The translations under genes were made by a program, and so were the position numbers. Positions 27,200 through 35,566 of a stretch of 64,000 nucleotides of DNA are shown piece after piece. Each line of letters begins with the position of its first letter. Within the stretch, counting starts at the first letter, position 1. The stretch comes from Oceanobacillus kimchii X50. Its GTDB lineage: Bacteria; Bacillota; Bacilli; Bacillales; Amphibacillaceae. The stretch is taken from assembly GCF_000340475.1 (NCBI RefSeq), contig NZ_CM001792.1, positions 338,781 through 402,780 of the forward strand, written 5' to 3'. The notes below the pieces were generated by a model. That model was not told where the DNA came from. It worked only from the letters and a program-made list of their open reading frames with translations, and made no database searches.

Positions 27200-27790
27200 T
27201 TACACCCTATTTTTGTTTCCTGTAATTCCGTAGAAAAAGATTTGCGTTAATTCTTCCTTAAGCGGAAGTGCTTGTGAAATAACATCTTCTCTTCTTATAT
27301 AATCTGTAAACATTTGCATATAAAAGAAAATCGCTTCGTTATTTAGATTCGGTTCGATTTCCTTTGCTTCTCGACCTTGGTTGAATAATTCCATAACGGA
27401 GGGGATTATCTCTTTTTGATATAACTTGGTTAAATAACTGTTATTTTTAGACAACTCATCTATTAAATAAGCATAAAATTCCGTATGAATATTACTTGCT
27501 GCTTCCATTTTATCAAACATTACCATTCTTAATTTCTCTGTAAATGATAAATTACTGTCAATCAATGTTTTATATTCATTCCAATATTCATGGATAAACT
27601 GAATGAGTACTTCGTATTGTAACTTTTCTTTACTCTCAAAGTAATTGTATATGGTCACTTGCGATACATTTGCGTGTGTTGCAATTTCATTTATAGATAC
27701 ATTTTTAATTCCATTTTGTTGGAATAATTCTAAACCCGCATGGATAATGGCCTGTTTCTTCATCTGTTTTCTTCGCTCAAAACCATCCAC
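27200..27790 (-). CDS. TetR family transcriptional regulator
   Basis: 196 residues. N-terminal HTH (about 10-60): 'KQAIIHAGLELFQQNGIKNVSINEIATHANVSQVTIYNYFESKEKL'. The C-terminal ligand domain is helical with 'AEFYAYLIDEL'-like and 'IIPSVMELFNQGREAKEI' segments. Start ATG at 27790, GGAGGTG upstream. It is divergent from merR-bmrA, with 175 bp between, so it could also act on that region; its target is not otherwise visible. Confidence 0.85.
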   Translation of the reverse strand: MDGFERRKQMKKQAIIHAGLELFQQNGIKNVSINEIATHANVSQVTIYNYFESKEKLQYEVLIQFIHEYWNEYKTLIDSNLSFTEKLRMVMFDKMEAASNIHTEFYAYLIDELSKNNSYLTKLYQKEIIPSVMELFNQGREAKEIEPNLNNEAIFFYMQMFTDYIRREDVISQALPLKEELTQIFFYGITGNKNRV

Positions 27791-27910
27791 ATAGACACCT
27801 CCACTATTATCTTAATAGATTTTTTGAAATATAACAATGAGATTATTTCAAAACTTTTGGAGGAGTTCTATTCTATAGAAAAGGATGTTTCTTTTTCTAT
27901 AGAGTTTTTA

Positions 27911-27941
27911 TTGCGCCTAACGTAACGTGAGGTGATATGAT
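27911..27941 (+). promoter_or_regulatory. MerR-type promoter of merR-bmrA
   Basis: TTGCGC (27911-27916), a 19-bp spacer, TATGAT (27936-27941). Within the spacer lies the dyad CCTAACGTAACGTGAGG (27916-27932), symmetric at 14 of 17 bases when compared with its reverse complement. A 19-bp spacer with a central dyad is the arrangement that MerR-family activators untwist on ligand binding. Confidence 0.8.
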
Positions 27942-27964
27942 TTACTTAGGAAAGGGGATAATTC

Positions 27965-28798
27965 ATGACAAACGATATTTTTTCTGTGAGTGAATTTGCT
28001 GAATACACAGGTTTATCGATACGAACATTGCACTATTATGATGAAAAAGGGATATTACAACCAAAAAGGGATAAGAATACAGGACATCGTAAGTACGTAA
28101 AAGAAGATATGCTTCGTCTGCACCAGATTTTAACACTGAAATTTTTGGGATTTACATTAGAAGAAATTAAAGAAATCATCATCTCAACAAGTGTTGATTT
28201 GAGTTTTATTGAAACATTAAGATTACAAGAAGCAAAATTAGTAGAAGAGAAAGAGAAAATTGAAGTGTCTTTGGAGATGATACAACGATCAGTACAACTT
28301 ATTGAAGATGAAAAAGAAATTGACAAAGACATGTTAGTAAGTTTGCTTGCAAGTATGCAAACGGAAAAACAACAGAAAGAAATATCAAAAGGGATTATGT
28401 CAGACCAAGCGATTGATGAATTATTTAAAGCAACTAGTAGTGAAAAGTTGCTCTGGGAGAAAGAAATGTTGCATTTCTATAAAGAAACGAAACGATTAGT
28501 AGGAAAGTCAAGTGATGATTCAGAAGTAATGAATCTATTTCAGCGTTTTTTAAATTTTGTTCTAGATATTTTTAAAGTGGAAGGATTTGAGGAGCTTGAA
28601 AGCATATTAAAATCTGAAAAAGTGCAAGACGTCAGTGATGAAGAGTTGAATCGTTTTATCTTAGAAATGGAGAAGCTAGTTCCGACACCGTTAACAAAGG
28701 AAGAAGAACAGTGGCTCGATGAAATGATGACAACATATATGACAGAAAACAGCGATTTCTGGAAGGGAGAAGCATGGAATGGAAAAATATCAACGTAA
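27965..28798 (+). CDS. MerR family regulator (TipA-like layout)
   Basis: 277 residues. The N-terminal MerR winged helix is 'FSVSEFAEYTGLSIRTLHYYDEKGILQPKRDKNTGHRKYVKEDMLRL' (about 6-52), then the 'ILTLKFLGFTLEEIKEII' segment and a long dimerisation coiled coil (about 80-125). The C-terminal 140 residues are helical, as in TipAS-type drug-binding domains. ATG at 27965 with AAAGGGG upstream. It overlaps bmrA by 20 bp and sits behind a 19-bp-spacer promoter, so it probably activates both genes when a drug binds. Confidence 0.85.
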   Translation: MTNDIFSVSEFAEYTGLSIRTLHYYDEKGILQPKRDKNTGHRKYVKEDMLRLHQILTLKFLGFTLEEIKEIIISTSVDLSFIETLRLQEAKLVEEKEKIEVSLEMIQRSVQLIEDEKEIDKDMLVSLLASMQTEKQQKEISKGIMSDQAIDELFKATSSEKLLWEKEMLHFYKETKRLVGKSSDDSEVMNLFQRFLNFVLDIFKVEGFEELESILKSEKVQDVSDEELNRFILEMEKLVPTPLTKEEEQWLDEMMTTYMTENSDFWKGEAWNGKIST

Positions 28799-30512
28799 TA
28801 AAAAAGCATTTCTATCTTTAATTTTGACTGCGAATATCCCAAAGTTTATTCTTGCTTTAGGATTAATTGGAAGTATTATCACGACGTTGGTAGGACTTAC
28901 AATACCACTGTTAACAAGGGAGTTAGTCGATGGATTTTCATTAACTTCACTAACCTTAAACTTTATCTTACTCATTATAGGTATATTTGTATTACATGCA
29001 CTGATTGATGGTTTTTCTACTTATGCATTAGCCTATGTCGGGCAACGAGTAGTGGCGTATTTAAGGGAGTCTATTTGGCAAAAGATGATTCGTCTACCTG
29101 TCAGGTATTTTGATCAACAACCCAGTGGGGAATCCGTTAGTAGAGTAATTAATGATACGGGTATTGTAAAAGATCTCGTATCGCAGCACTTTCCACAATT
29201 TATCTCCGGACTAATATCTATTATCGGTGCAGTCACCATCTTATTAATAATGGATTGGCGTATGACATTAATGATGCTGGTAGCTGTACCGGTTACAGTA
29301 ATTGTAATGATTCCATTAGGAACACGAATGTCAAAAGTTTCACGTAAATTACAAGATGAAACGGCTTCTTTTCAAGGGGATATTCAACAAACGATTAGTG
29401 AAATTAAGTTGATGAAATCATCTACCGCTGAGGAAGCAGAACAACAAAAAGGTTTAAAGGGTATTGGTAATTTGTTTCGCACAGGATTAAGGGAAGCCAA
29501 AATCTTCTCTGTAATTGGTCCGTTTATGTACATGGTCGTGATGCTCGTTATTGTAGTTATTATAGGGTATGGCGGAATTCGAGTAGAAGAAGGAACGATG
29601 ACGACTGGGGCATTAGTCGCTTTCTTACTCTATTTATTTCAAATTACATTTCCAATAACTACATTTGCCATGTTCTTTACTGAATTACAAAAAGCAAAAG
29701 GTGCTACTGGAAGAATTGTAGAAATTCTGGATGAGGATGTAGAAGAGACACATAAAGGAATCGATAAAAAAATTGATAATGAAGCTTTACAGTTTTCCGA
29801 CGTATCCTTTTCTTATGAAAATGGGGAAGAGGTACTTAAAAATATTTCTTTCCAAGCAAATCCAGGTGAGATGATTGCTTTTGCTGGACCAAGTGGTGGA
29901 GGGAAGACAACGGTATTTGGTCTTATTGAGCAGTATTATCAACCTGGTAAAGGTGAGATTTTAATTGGAAGTCAACCGATTAATGAAGTATCCATGTTAT
30001 CTTGGCGTACTCAGTTAGGGTATGTTTCTCAAGAAAGTTCTATGATGTCAGGGACAATCAGGGATAATTTAACTTACGGGCTTCGAGATGCGGATAAAAT
30101 AAACGATAGTCAGCTGTGGGAAGTTGCGGAAATGGCATATGCTGACCAATTTATTAAAGAACTTCCAAATGGTTTAAATACTGAAGTAGGGGAGCGGGGA
30201 ACGAAATTATCTGGTGGACAACGACAGAGGATTAATATAGCAAGAGCTTTTTTACGTAATCCAAAGTTGTTGCTTCTAGATGAAGCGACAGCTAGCCTTG
30301 ATAGTCAATCTGAACAAGTAGTTCAAAAGGCGTTGCAGCGTCTAATGGAGGGGAGAACAACATTTGTTATCGCCCATCGATTGTCAACGATTGTAGATGC
30401 GGATCAAATTATTTTTATTGAGGATGGACAAATAACAGGAAAAGGAAATCATCAAGAGTTGATTGAATCTCATCCATTGTATCGACAGTTTGCGGAACAA
30501 CAGTTGACTTGA
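28779..30512 (+). CDS. bmrA: Multidrug ABC exporter, BmrA-like
   Basis: 577 residues, a half-transporter with six membrane helices (about 15-300) fused to one ATPase domain. Walker A GPSGGGKTT (about 369-377), Q-loop 'YVSQES', signature LSGGQRQR, Walker B LLLLDEATASLD, H-loop 'IAHRLST'. The sequence follows B. subtilis BmrA (YvcC) through the membrane domain: 'TTLVGLTIPLLTRELVDGF', 'RLPVRYFDQQPSGESVSRV'. It works as a homodimer exporting hydrophobic drugs. Coupled to the MerR gene by overlap. A large foldback follows the stop. Confidence 0.9.
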   Translation: MEKYQRNKKAFLSLILTANIPKFILALGLIGSIITTLVGLTIPLLTRELVDGFSLTSLTLNFILLIIGIFVLHALIDGFSTYALAYVGQRVVAYLRESIWQKMIRLPVRYFDQQPSGESVSRVINDTGIVKDLVSQHFPQFISGLISIIGAVTILLIMDWRMTLMMLVAVPVTVIVMIPLGTRMSKVSRKLQDETASFQGDIQQTISEIKLMKSSTAEEAEQQKGLKGIGNLFRTGLREAKIFSVIGPFMYMVVMLVIVVIIGYGGIRVEEGTMTTGALVAFLLYLFQITFPITTFAMFFTELQKAKGATGRIVEILDEDVEETHKGIDKKIDNEALQFSDVSFSYENGEEVLKNISFQANPGEMIAFAGPSGGGKTTVFGLIEQYYQPGKGEILIGSQPINEVSMLSWRTQLGYVSQESSMMSGTIRDNLTYGLRDADKINDSQLWEVAEMAYADQFIKELPNGLNTEVGERGTKLSGGQRQRINIARAFLRNPKLLLLDEATASLDSQSEQVVQKALQRLMEGRTTFVIAHRLSTIVDADQIIFIEDGQITGKGNHQELIESHPLYRQFAEQQLT

Positions 30513-30554
30513 TGATACAAATGCAAACCATTGATTCTGCTGGATTTGAATAAT

Positions 30555-30663
30555 GTCACAGCGTAAAATGTGAGATGCTCCTCCCTGCAAGCACGAAACT
30601 ATGGGAAATGATTTCGGAGCTTGTGCTTTCCGTGTGGAGACACTCACATTTTATTGCTGTAAC
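30555..30663. repeat. 109-bp foldback between convergent genes
   Basis: The arms GTCACAGCGTAAAATGTGAG and CTCACATTTTATTGCTGTAAC pair over about 19 bp with minor mismatch; inside, AAGCAC pairs with GTGCTT. It separates bmrA from the next operon and differs in sequence from the GGGACAAAA-ended repeat family. Confidence 0.6.
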
Positions 30664-30696
30664 AAATTTGAAAGCCATTAAGATTTTAAATAGTTG

Positions 30697-31395
30697 TTAC
30701 ATTACAACTGTAATCTCTTTAATGAGTCGGTGATTAATGTACAACAAAATTCCTGCAAACACAATACTCAATACAATGGATAATGGGAAGGATTGTAAAG
30801 ATAAATGTGGGAAGAAATTAATATGAGATAGCCCCCACAGTAAACCAGTAATATTTACAAATATTAGTGCTAGCGGTACAAAAGCTAATGTACCGAGAAC
30901 CCAGCCCAATCGATAATATCCTAAACCAATCATCCAACCAATCAAGTAGTATAGTGCGTGGATTAGTGTGTAACTAATAAACACTTCGATAAAGGAAAAG
31001 AACCCTGTGGGTGATACTTCATTTGTCCATGTAATATCCCATCTAGCATTCTGAACTAATAGGTGCAACAATCCATTCATAAGAAATATGGTTATAGAAA
31101 TTGCTATAGCAAGTAACACTGAGGCACCAATGGTTGCCTTGAAAAAGTTTCTCCGTGTAATACCTTGTTTTGCAAAGTAATCGAAAAAGCTATAAGTGGA
31201 TAAAATTCCAATTATTAACATAAATATAGAAGACGATCCATTAGAAAACATGGAAAAATCTGTGAATTCAATTGCTTCTACATATACTTGATATAATAAT
31301 ACAGCAATATAGATAAGAAGAATTGTAAATGTGTACCATAAAGACCATTTGAATTGCTCTCTGAATATGCCTAACCCAAGTTTTTTTGTATTCAT
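30697..31395 (-). CDS. ABC transporter permease of YtrA-type operon
   Basis: 232 residues, six membrane helices. N-terminal 'FREQFKWSLWYTFTILLIYIAVLLYQ', the loop 'YSFFDYFAKQGITRRNFFKATIGASVLL' before TM3 and 'YLIGWMIGLGYYRLGWVLGTLAF'. It has no ATPase motifs. Its ATG overlaps the upstream ATPase stop by 4 bp. Unlike the permease at 3872-4468 it is longer and lacks the 'NLLLNSLPYTRKQ' loop, so the two operons are not recent duplicates. Substrate unknown. Confidence 0.78.
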   Translation of the reverse strand: MNTKKLGLGIFREQFKWSLWYTFTILLIYIAVLLYQVYVEAIEFTDFSMFSNGSSSIFMLIIGILSTYSFFDYFAKQGITRRNFFKATIGASVLLAIAISITIFLMNGLLHLLVQNARWDITWTNEVSPTGFFSFIEVFISYTLIHALYYLIGWMIGLGYYRLGWVLGTLAFVPLALIFVNITGLLWGLSHINFFPHLSLQSFPLSIVLSIVFAGILLYINHRLIKEITVVM

Positions 31396-32270
31396 GCTTC
31401 ATCTTCCTCCTTTGTTAAATGAATAAATAAATCATGTAATGAAAGCGGACCAATATCCAAGTCTAAATCTTTTGCTTCCCTTCTTTTTTGTTCAGATAAT
31501 TCTCCGAACACCATTACTGATTTTGTTCCACCTAAAATTTGACTATTTAAAACTTCAAGTTCATTGGTGAATGCATCTACATGGTCTTTATTTCCAGTAA
31601 TGGAAAAACCTTTAGAAATAACATTTTCATTTGTGTCTTGTAAGAGAATTTTACCGTGATGAATGATGGTAACTTCATCAAAAAGGTAATCCATCTCAGA
31701 TACTAGGTGTGTGGATACGATCATCGTTCTAGGATGTTTTTCTTGATCAGCCAACAATTCTTTGTAAAATAATTCTCTTGTTGGAGCATCCATTCCTAAA
31801 TATGCTTCATCGAAAATGGTTAATGGCGTACGGCATGCTAAACCAATAGTTACTTGTAGCGCAGACTGTTTTCCTTTGGATAATTGATTAATCTTCTTTT
31901 TTAATGGAAGCTTGAATTTCTTGACTAATTCATTGGCATAGGATGCGTCAAAATTTGGACGAAAGTCGGAGAGCTCTTTTAACACGTCGCCTACTTTTTC
32001 GTATTCATACGTTTGATCTTTATCATAGATAAAAGCAGTACCTTGCATAATACGTGGGTGGTCGAAAGGATCTTCCCCATCAATTGTAATCGTTCCTTCC
32101 TCTGCTTTGCGGAAGTTAGAAAGAATCGATAGTAAAGTTGTTTTACCTGCTCCATTTCTTCCAAGCAATCCATGGATTTTTCCTTTGTTAAGTGTAAAGC
32201 TAACTTGATTAAGTGCTTTAAAATCTTTATATCGTACTGTTAAATCATTGACTATTATTTCATAGCTCAT
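31392..32270 (-). CDS. ABC transporter ATP-binding protein
   Basis: 292 residues. Walker A GRNGAGKTT (about 36-44), signature LSKGKQSALQ (with LSKG for LSGG), Walker B region 'LTIFDEAYLGMDAPTRE', H-loop 'VSTHLVSEMDYL'. The D-loop area reads DEAYLGMD where most ABC ATPases have DEPTSGLD, an unusual but catalytically compatible variant because the Walker B Asp-Glu is kept. Middle gene of gntR-ATPase-permease; it overlaps both neighbours by 4 bp (ATGA). Confidence 0.87.
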   Translation of the reverse strand: MSYEIIVNDLTVRYKDFKALNQVSFTLNKGKIHGLLGRNGAGKTTLLSILSNFRKAEEGTITIDGEDPFDHPRIMQGTAFIYDKDQTYEYEKVGDVLKELSDFRPNFDASYANELVKKFKLPLKKKINQLSKGKQSALQVTIGLACRTPLTIFDEAYLGMDAPTRELFYKELLADQEKHPRTMIVSTHLVSEMDYLFDEVTIIHHGKILLQDTNENVISKGFSITGNKDHVDAFTNELEVLNSQILGGTKSVMVFGELSEQKRREAKDLDLDIGPLSLHDLFIHLTKEEDEA

Positions 32271-32653
32271 GATTGAATCCTCCTTTTCGCTTGTTTTATT
32301 AAATCGAATATTTCTTGCTCTGATACTTTTAACTTCTCTGCTTCTTGAACGAGACCGATAACATAGTTATCCATAAAAGATTCTTTTCGTTTTTGAATCA
32401 ACTTCTTTTTGGCTCCTTCCATAACGAACATACCTACACCTCGTTTTTTAAATAAGATATCTTCCTCAACTAACTGATTGATTCCTTTCGAAACTGTCGC
32501 ATGATTTATTTTGTAAAACTGAACAAGTTGATTAGTTGAAGGAGCTTGATCTCCTTCTTTCAACTGGTCATTCACAATTTGATCTTCAATCATTTCTCGA
32601 ACTTGGATAAATATTGGTTTATCACTATCTAACTGGTTCAATGTTTTCACCAC
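32267..32653 (-). CDS. GntR family regulator, YtrA subfamily
   Basis: 128 residues. Winged helix with 'KPIFIQVREMIEDQIVNDQLKEGDQAPSTNQLVQFYKINHATVSKGINQLVEEDILFKKRGVGMFV' and a 45-residue C-terminal helix pair. First gene of a three-gene ABC operon, so it is expected to repress its own operon and release it on cell-envelope or drug stress. GTG/ATG choice: the start at 32653 (GGTGGTG upstream) fits the family N-terminus. The operator candidate is the dyad at 32678-32699. Confidence 0.87.
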   Translation of the reverse strand: MVKTLNQLDSDKPIFIQVREMIEDQIVNDQLKEGDQAPSTNQLVQFYKINHATVSKGINQLVEEDILFKKRGVGMFVMEGAKKKLIQKRKESFMDNYVIGLVQEAEKLKVSEQEIFDLIKQAKRRIQS

Positions 32654-32677
32654 CTACTATACCATTATGGTTATATG

Positions 32678-32726
32678 GTTATATACTCATGTGTATAACT
32701 ATAAAACTAAAAAAGATTAAAGTCAA
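32678..32726 (-). promoter_or_regulatory. SigA promoter and operator dyad of second GntR/ABC operon
   Basis: On the minus strand: TTGACT (32726-32721), 17-bp spacer, TATAGT (32703-32698). The dyad GTTATATAC-TCAT-GTGTATAAC (32678-32699, 8 of 9 paired) covers the start site. The layout, promoter followed at once by a TATA-rich dyad, matches the operon at 2463-2511. Confidence 0.65.
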
Positions 32727-32778
32727 TAGGCAAGTGAAATATTTTGATATACTATGGTGATAAGAGGGGTGAGCGTCA

Positions 32779-33546
32779 ATGAAAAACGTTGTTCGTGTGA
32801 AGAATTTATCTATCGGAGAGGGAAAACCGAAAGTGTGTGTTCCGATAACAGGAGCTACTAAGAAAGAAATAAATGACGAGTTAGATTTACTACAAACAAT
32901 CAAAGTTGATTTAGTCGAGTGGAGAGGAGATTTATTCCAAGAAATTGAAAATAAAGAAGCGGTAAAAAGTATGCTACAAAAAATAAACCAAGAAATACCC
33001 AATTTCCCTCTATTATTTACTTTCCGGACAAAAGAAGAAGGTGGAGGGAGAAAAGTCACTCTGGAAAAATATAAGGAAATTAATCGTTTCGTGATCGAGT
33101 CAGAGCTGACCAACATGATTGATGTTGAACTGCATCGAGGTGAGAAGTTAGTAAAAGAGCTTGTTTCTTTTGCTCATTTGCATAACCAAAAAGTGGTTAT
33201 TTCTAATCATGATTTTAATCAGACGCCTTCACATGAAGAAATCATATCGCGTCTAAAATTAGCAGCTGATTACGAGGCTGATATTGGAAAAATTGCTGTG
33301 ATGCCTCATAGTAATACAGATGTTCTAACTTTGCTTTCTGCAACATCTGATATGAATGAACAAAGTAAGATACCAATTGTTACCATGTCAATGGGAGGAG
33401 AAGGAGTAATAAGTCGTTTAGCTGGAGAAGTATTTGGTTCAGCAATCACATTTGCTTCAGGTAAACAAGCTTCAGCACCGGGACAGGTTGAAGCAAAAAA
33501 ATTACATTCGATTTTAAATGTTATTCATGATTCCTTGAAAGGATAA
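32779..33546 (+). CDS. aroD: Type I 3-dehydroquinate dehydratase
   Basis: 255 residues of the TIM-barrel class I enzyme of the shikimate pathway. Substrate-binding 'VDLVEWRGDLF' (44-54), 'FTFRTKEEGG', catalytic His144 in 'ISNHDF', Schiff-base Lys171 in 'IGKIAVMPHS', and C-terminal 'ITFASGKQASAPGQ'. Converts 3-dehydroquinate to 3-dehydroshikimate in the cytoplasm. ATG at 32779 with AGAGGGGTGAG upstream. It stands alone, divergent from the GntR operon, and is followed by a foldback repeat. Confidence 0.95.
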   Translation: MKNVVRVKNLSIGEGKPKVCVPITGATKKEINDELDLLQTIKVDLVEWRGDLFQEIENKEAVKSMLQKINQEIPNFPLLFTFRTKEEGGGRKVTLEKYKEINRFVIESELTNMIDVELHRGEKLVKELVSFAHLHNQKVVISNHDFNQTPSHEEIISRLKLAADYEADIGKIAVMPHSNTDVLTLLSATSDMNEQSKIPIVTMSMGGEGVISRLAGEVFGSAITFASGKQASAPGQVEAKKLHSILNVIHDSLKG

Positions 33547-33547
33547 G

Positions 33548-33727
33548 AGGTTGAGGCATAAAAAGTTTTGTTCAAAAGACGAGTGGATTAGAATGAACAT
33601 AAGAAATATACGAAGATTTTTTTTGAGGAATACAAAGGTAAGTTTCCCGATGCATAGTGCAGTATATTTCTAAAGCAGTTCATTTAAATGTATCTTTTGA
33701 GTAAATACTATTGCCCTGACCTCTTTT
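33548..33727. repeat. Foldback intergenic repeat, copy 3
   Basis: Starts AGAGGTTGAGGCATAA and ends TTGCCCTGACCTCTT, complementary ends; the inner pair TAAGAAATATACGAAG and GCAGTATATTTCTAAAGC matches copies 1 and 4. 'TTTTGAGTAAATACT' near the right end is shared with copy 4. Located between aroD and the mnt operon, at the 3' end of aroD. Confidence 0.7.
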
Positions 33728-33780
33728 TTTATAGTAAAAAAGTTTCCTTGACGCAAAAAAGTATCCTACATAAAATTTAC

Positions 33781-33844
33781 TTGACAAAATAAAAAACTAA
33801 GCATAATGTAGGGATTAACGAATAAAGTTTACCTAAGGCAAAAT
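33781..33844 (+). promoter_or_regulatory. mnt operon promoter with MntR box
   Basis: TTGACA (33781-33786) and CATAAT (33802-33807) give a short 15-bp spacer. Downstream, GTTTACCTAAGGCAAAAT (33827-33844) is, on the other strand, TTTGCCTTAGGTAAAC, 14 of 16 bases like the known MntR site TTTGCCTTAAGGAAAC. It lies between the start site and the Shine-Dalgarno, where Mn-loaded MntR would repress. Confidence 0.75.
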
Positions 33845-33861
33845 TGAAAGGGGAATACAAA

Positions 33862-34803
33862 ATGAAAAGTTTTAAGAAAAACATATGGGGATTAGCAATG
33901 ATTGTTGGACTATTATTTTTAGCAGCATGTGGATCAAGTGAAGAGACTACTAGTAATAAAGAGGAAAAAATAAATGTAGTCACGACTATTGCGCAAATCG
34001 GTGAACCTCTATCTGTAATTGGTGGAGAACATGTAAATGTTGAAAGTTTGATGGGACCTTCGGTGGACCCGCATTTATACAATCCGACACAAAGCGATAT
34101 CTCAAAAGTCGATAGTGCAGATTTAATCTTTTATAATGGGTTAAATTTGGAAGTGAATATGGTCGATGTATTTGATTCTATCGGTACTGAAAAACCTGTC
34201 TTAGCAATTGGAGATACACTTTCAGAAGAACAATTACTAGAAGACGAAGAAGGGGCGGTAGATCCGCATATTTGGTTTGATATAGACCTTTGGGAGAGCG
34301 CTCTAAATGCAGCGGTTGAAGAATTAAAAGAATATGCACCAGAACATGCAGACGAATTTGAAGCGAATAAACAAGCCTATTTTGAAGAGTTAGATAGCTT
34401 ACGAGAGAGTGCAGAAAAGCTAGAAGAAATACCGGAAGAGCAACGTGTGTTAGTAACTGCTCATGATGCATTTGGTTATTTTGGAAACCAGCATGACATG
34501 GAAGTAGTTGGACTACAAGGTCTAAGTACAGAAGGTGAAATTGGCGTTTCAGATATTAATGAAACTATTGGATTAATTGAGGAATACAAAGTGCCGGCAA
34601 TTTTTGTTGAAAGTAGCGTAAACCAAGATTCCATCAATGCAGTTATTGAAGGTGCTTCGAGTAATGGTGTAGATGTACAACTTGGTGGAGAATTATTCTC
34701 GGACGCAATGGGTGAAAAAGGTACAGATGAAGGTACTTATATTGGCATGTATCAGCATAATATAGATACCATTCATGAAGCATTAACTAGAGGAGATGAT
34801 TAA
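33862..34803 (+). CDS. mntA: Manganese ABC transporter substrate-binding lipoprotein
   Basis: 313 residues from the ATG at 33862 (AAAGGGG upstream). Lipoprotein signal 'LAMIVGLLFLAAC' with acylated Cys23. Cluster A-I binding protein: metal ligands likely His71 ('VDPHLYNPT'), His136 ('DPHIWFD'), His201 ('VTAHDAFGYF') and Asp281 ('GGELFSDAMG'). Three His plus Asp is the TroA-like set; Mn is preferred here because of the MntR box and mntBCD context, but Zn cannot be excluded by residues. First gene of a four-gene operon. Confidence 0.92.
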   Translation: MKSFKKNIWGLAMIVGLLFLAACGSSEETTSNKEEKINVVTTIAQIGEPLSVIGGEHVNVESLMGPSVDPHLYNPTQSDISKVDSADLIFYNGLNLEVNMVDVFDSIGTEKPVLAIGDTLSEEQLLEDEEGAVDPHIWFDIDLWESALNAAVEELKEYAPEHADEFEANKQAYFEELDSLRESAEKLEEIPEEQRVLVTAHDAFGYFGNQHDMEVVGLQGLSTEGEIGVSDINETIGLIEEYKVPAIFVESSVNQDSINAVIEGASSNGVDVQLGGELFSDAMGEKGTDEGTYIGMYQHNIDTIHEALTRGDD

Positions 34804-34804
34804 A

Positions 34805-35566
34805 GTGGGGTCATCTGTCATACATGTAGATGATTTATCTGCTTCTTATCAAAAAAATAAAGTATTAGAGAATGTTCAGTTTCGAGTGGAAGAAGGTACA
34901 CTAACAGGAATCGTTGGACCAAATGGTGCAGGAAAATCAACTTTAATTAAAACGATGCTCGGACTTCATCCAATATTAACTGGTAAGGTAAACTTTTGGG
35001 GACAGACGTTCAAAAAAACGAAGAAAAAGATTGGATATGTACCGCAGCGTGGTTCGGTTGATTGGGATTTTCCTACTGATGCCTTAGATGTAGTGACGAT
35101 GGGGCTCTATGGCAAGATCGGTTGGCTTCGTACACCTTCGAAAAAAGACAAAGAGAAAGCGATGGAAGCGTTGGATAAGATGGGGATGAATGCCTATGCG
35201 CATCGTCAAATCAGTCAACTTTCTGGAGGGCAACAACAGCGTGTCTTTTTAGCACGTGCTTTAGTTCAAAATGCTGATTTATACTTTATGGATGAACCAC
35301 TAGCTGGAGTAGATGCGTCTACAGAAAAAGCAATTATGGCAATTCTCCAGGAATTAAAACAACAAGGAAAAACAGTAATGGTTGTGCATCATGATTTACA
35401 GACAGTTCCGGAATATTTTGATCATGTACTATTTTTAAATCGTACAGTATATGCGTATGGAAAGACGGACGACATCTTTACCAAAGAGAACATAGCGAAA
35501 ACATATGGCGGTAATATGCAATGGATTGGAGAGGGAGATCAGTATGTGGTCCACACTACTTCATAG
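34805..35566 (+). CDS. mntB: Manganese ABC transporter ATP-binding protein
   Basis: 253 residues from a GTG at 34805, which has AGGAG 9 bp upstream; the ATG at 34796 would directly abut that site. Walker A GPNGAGKST, signature LSGGQQQRVFLARAL, Walker B LYFMDEPLAGVD, H-loop 'VVHHDLQTV'. The central 'YVPQRGSVDWDFPTDALDVVTMGLYG' is typical of Mn/Zn transporter ATPases. Starts 1 bp after the mntA stop and overlaps mntC by 23 bp. Confidence 0.92.
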   Translation: MGSSVIHVDDLSASYQKNKVLENVQFRVEEGTLTGIVGPNGAGKSTLIKTMLGLHPILTGKVNFWGQTFKKTKKKIGYVPQRGSVDWDFPTDALDVVTMGLYGKIGWLRTPSKKDKEKAMEALDKMGMNAYAHRQISQLSGGQQQRVFLARALVQNADLYFMDEPLAGVDASTEKAIMAILQELKQQGKTVMVVHHDLQTVPEYFDHVLFLNRTVYAYGKTDDIFTKENIAKTYGGNMQWIGEGDQYVVHTTS

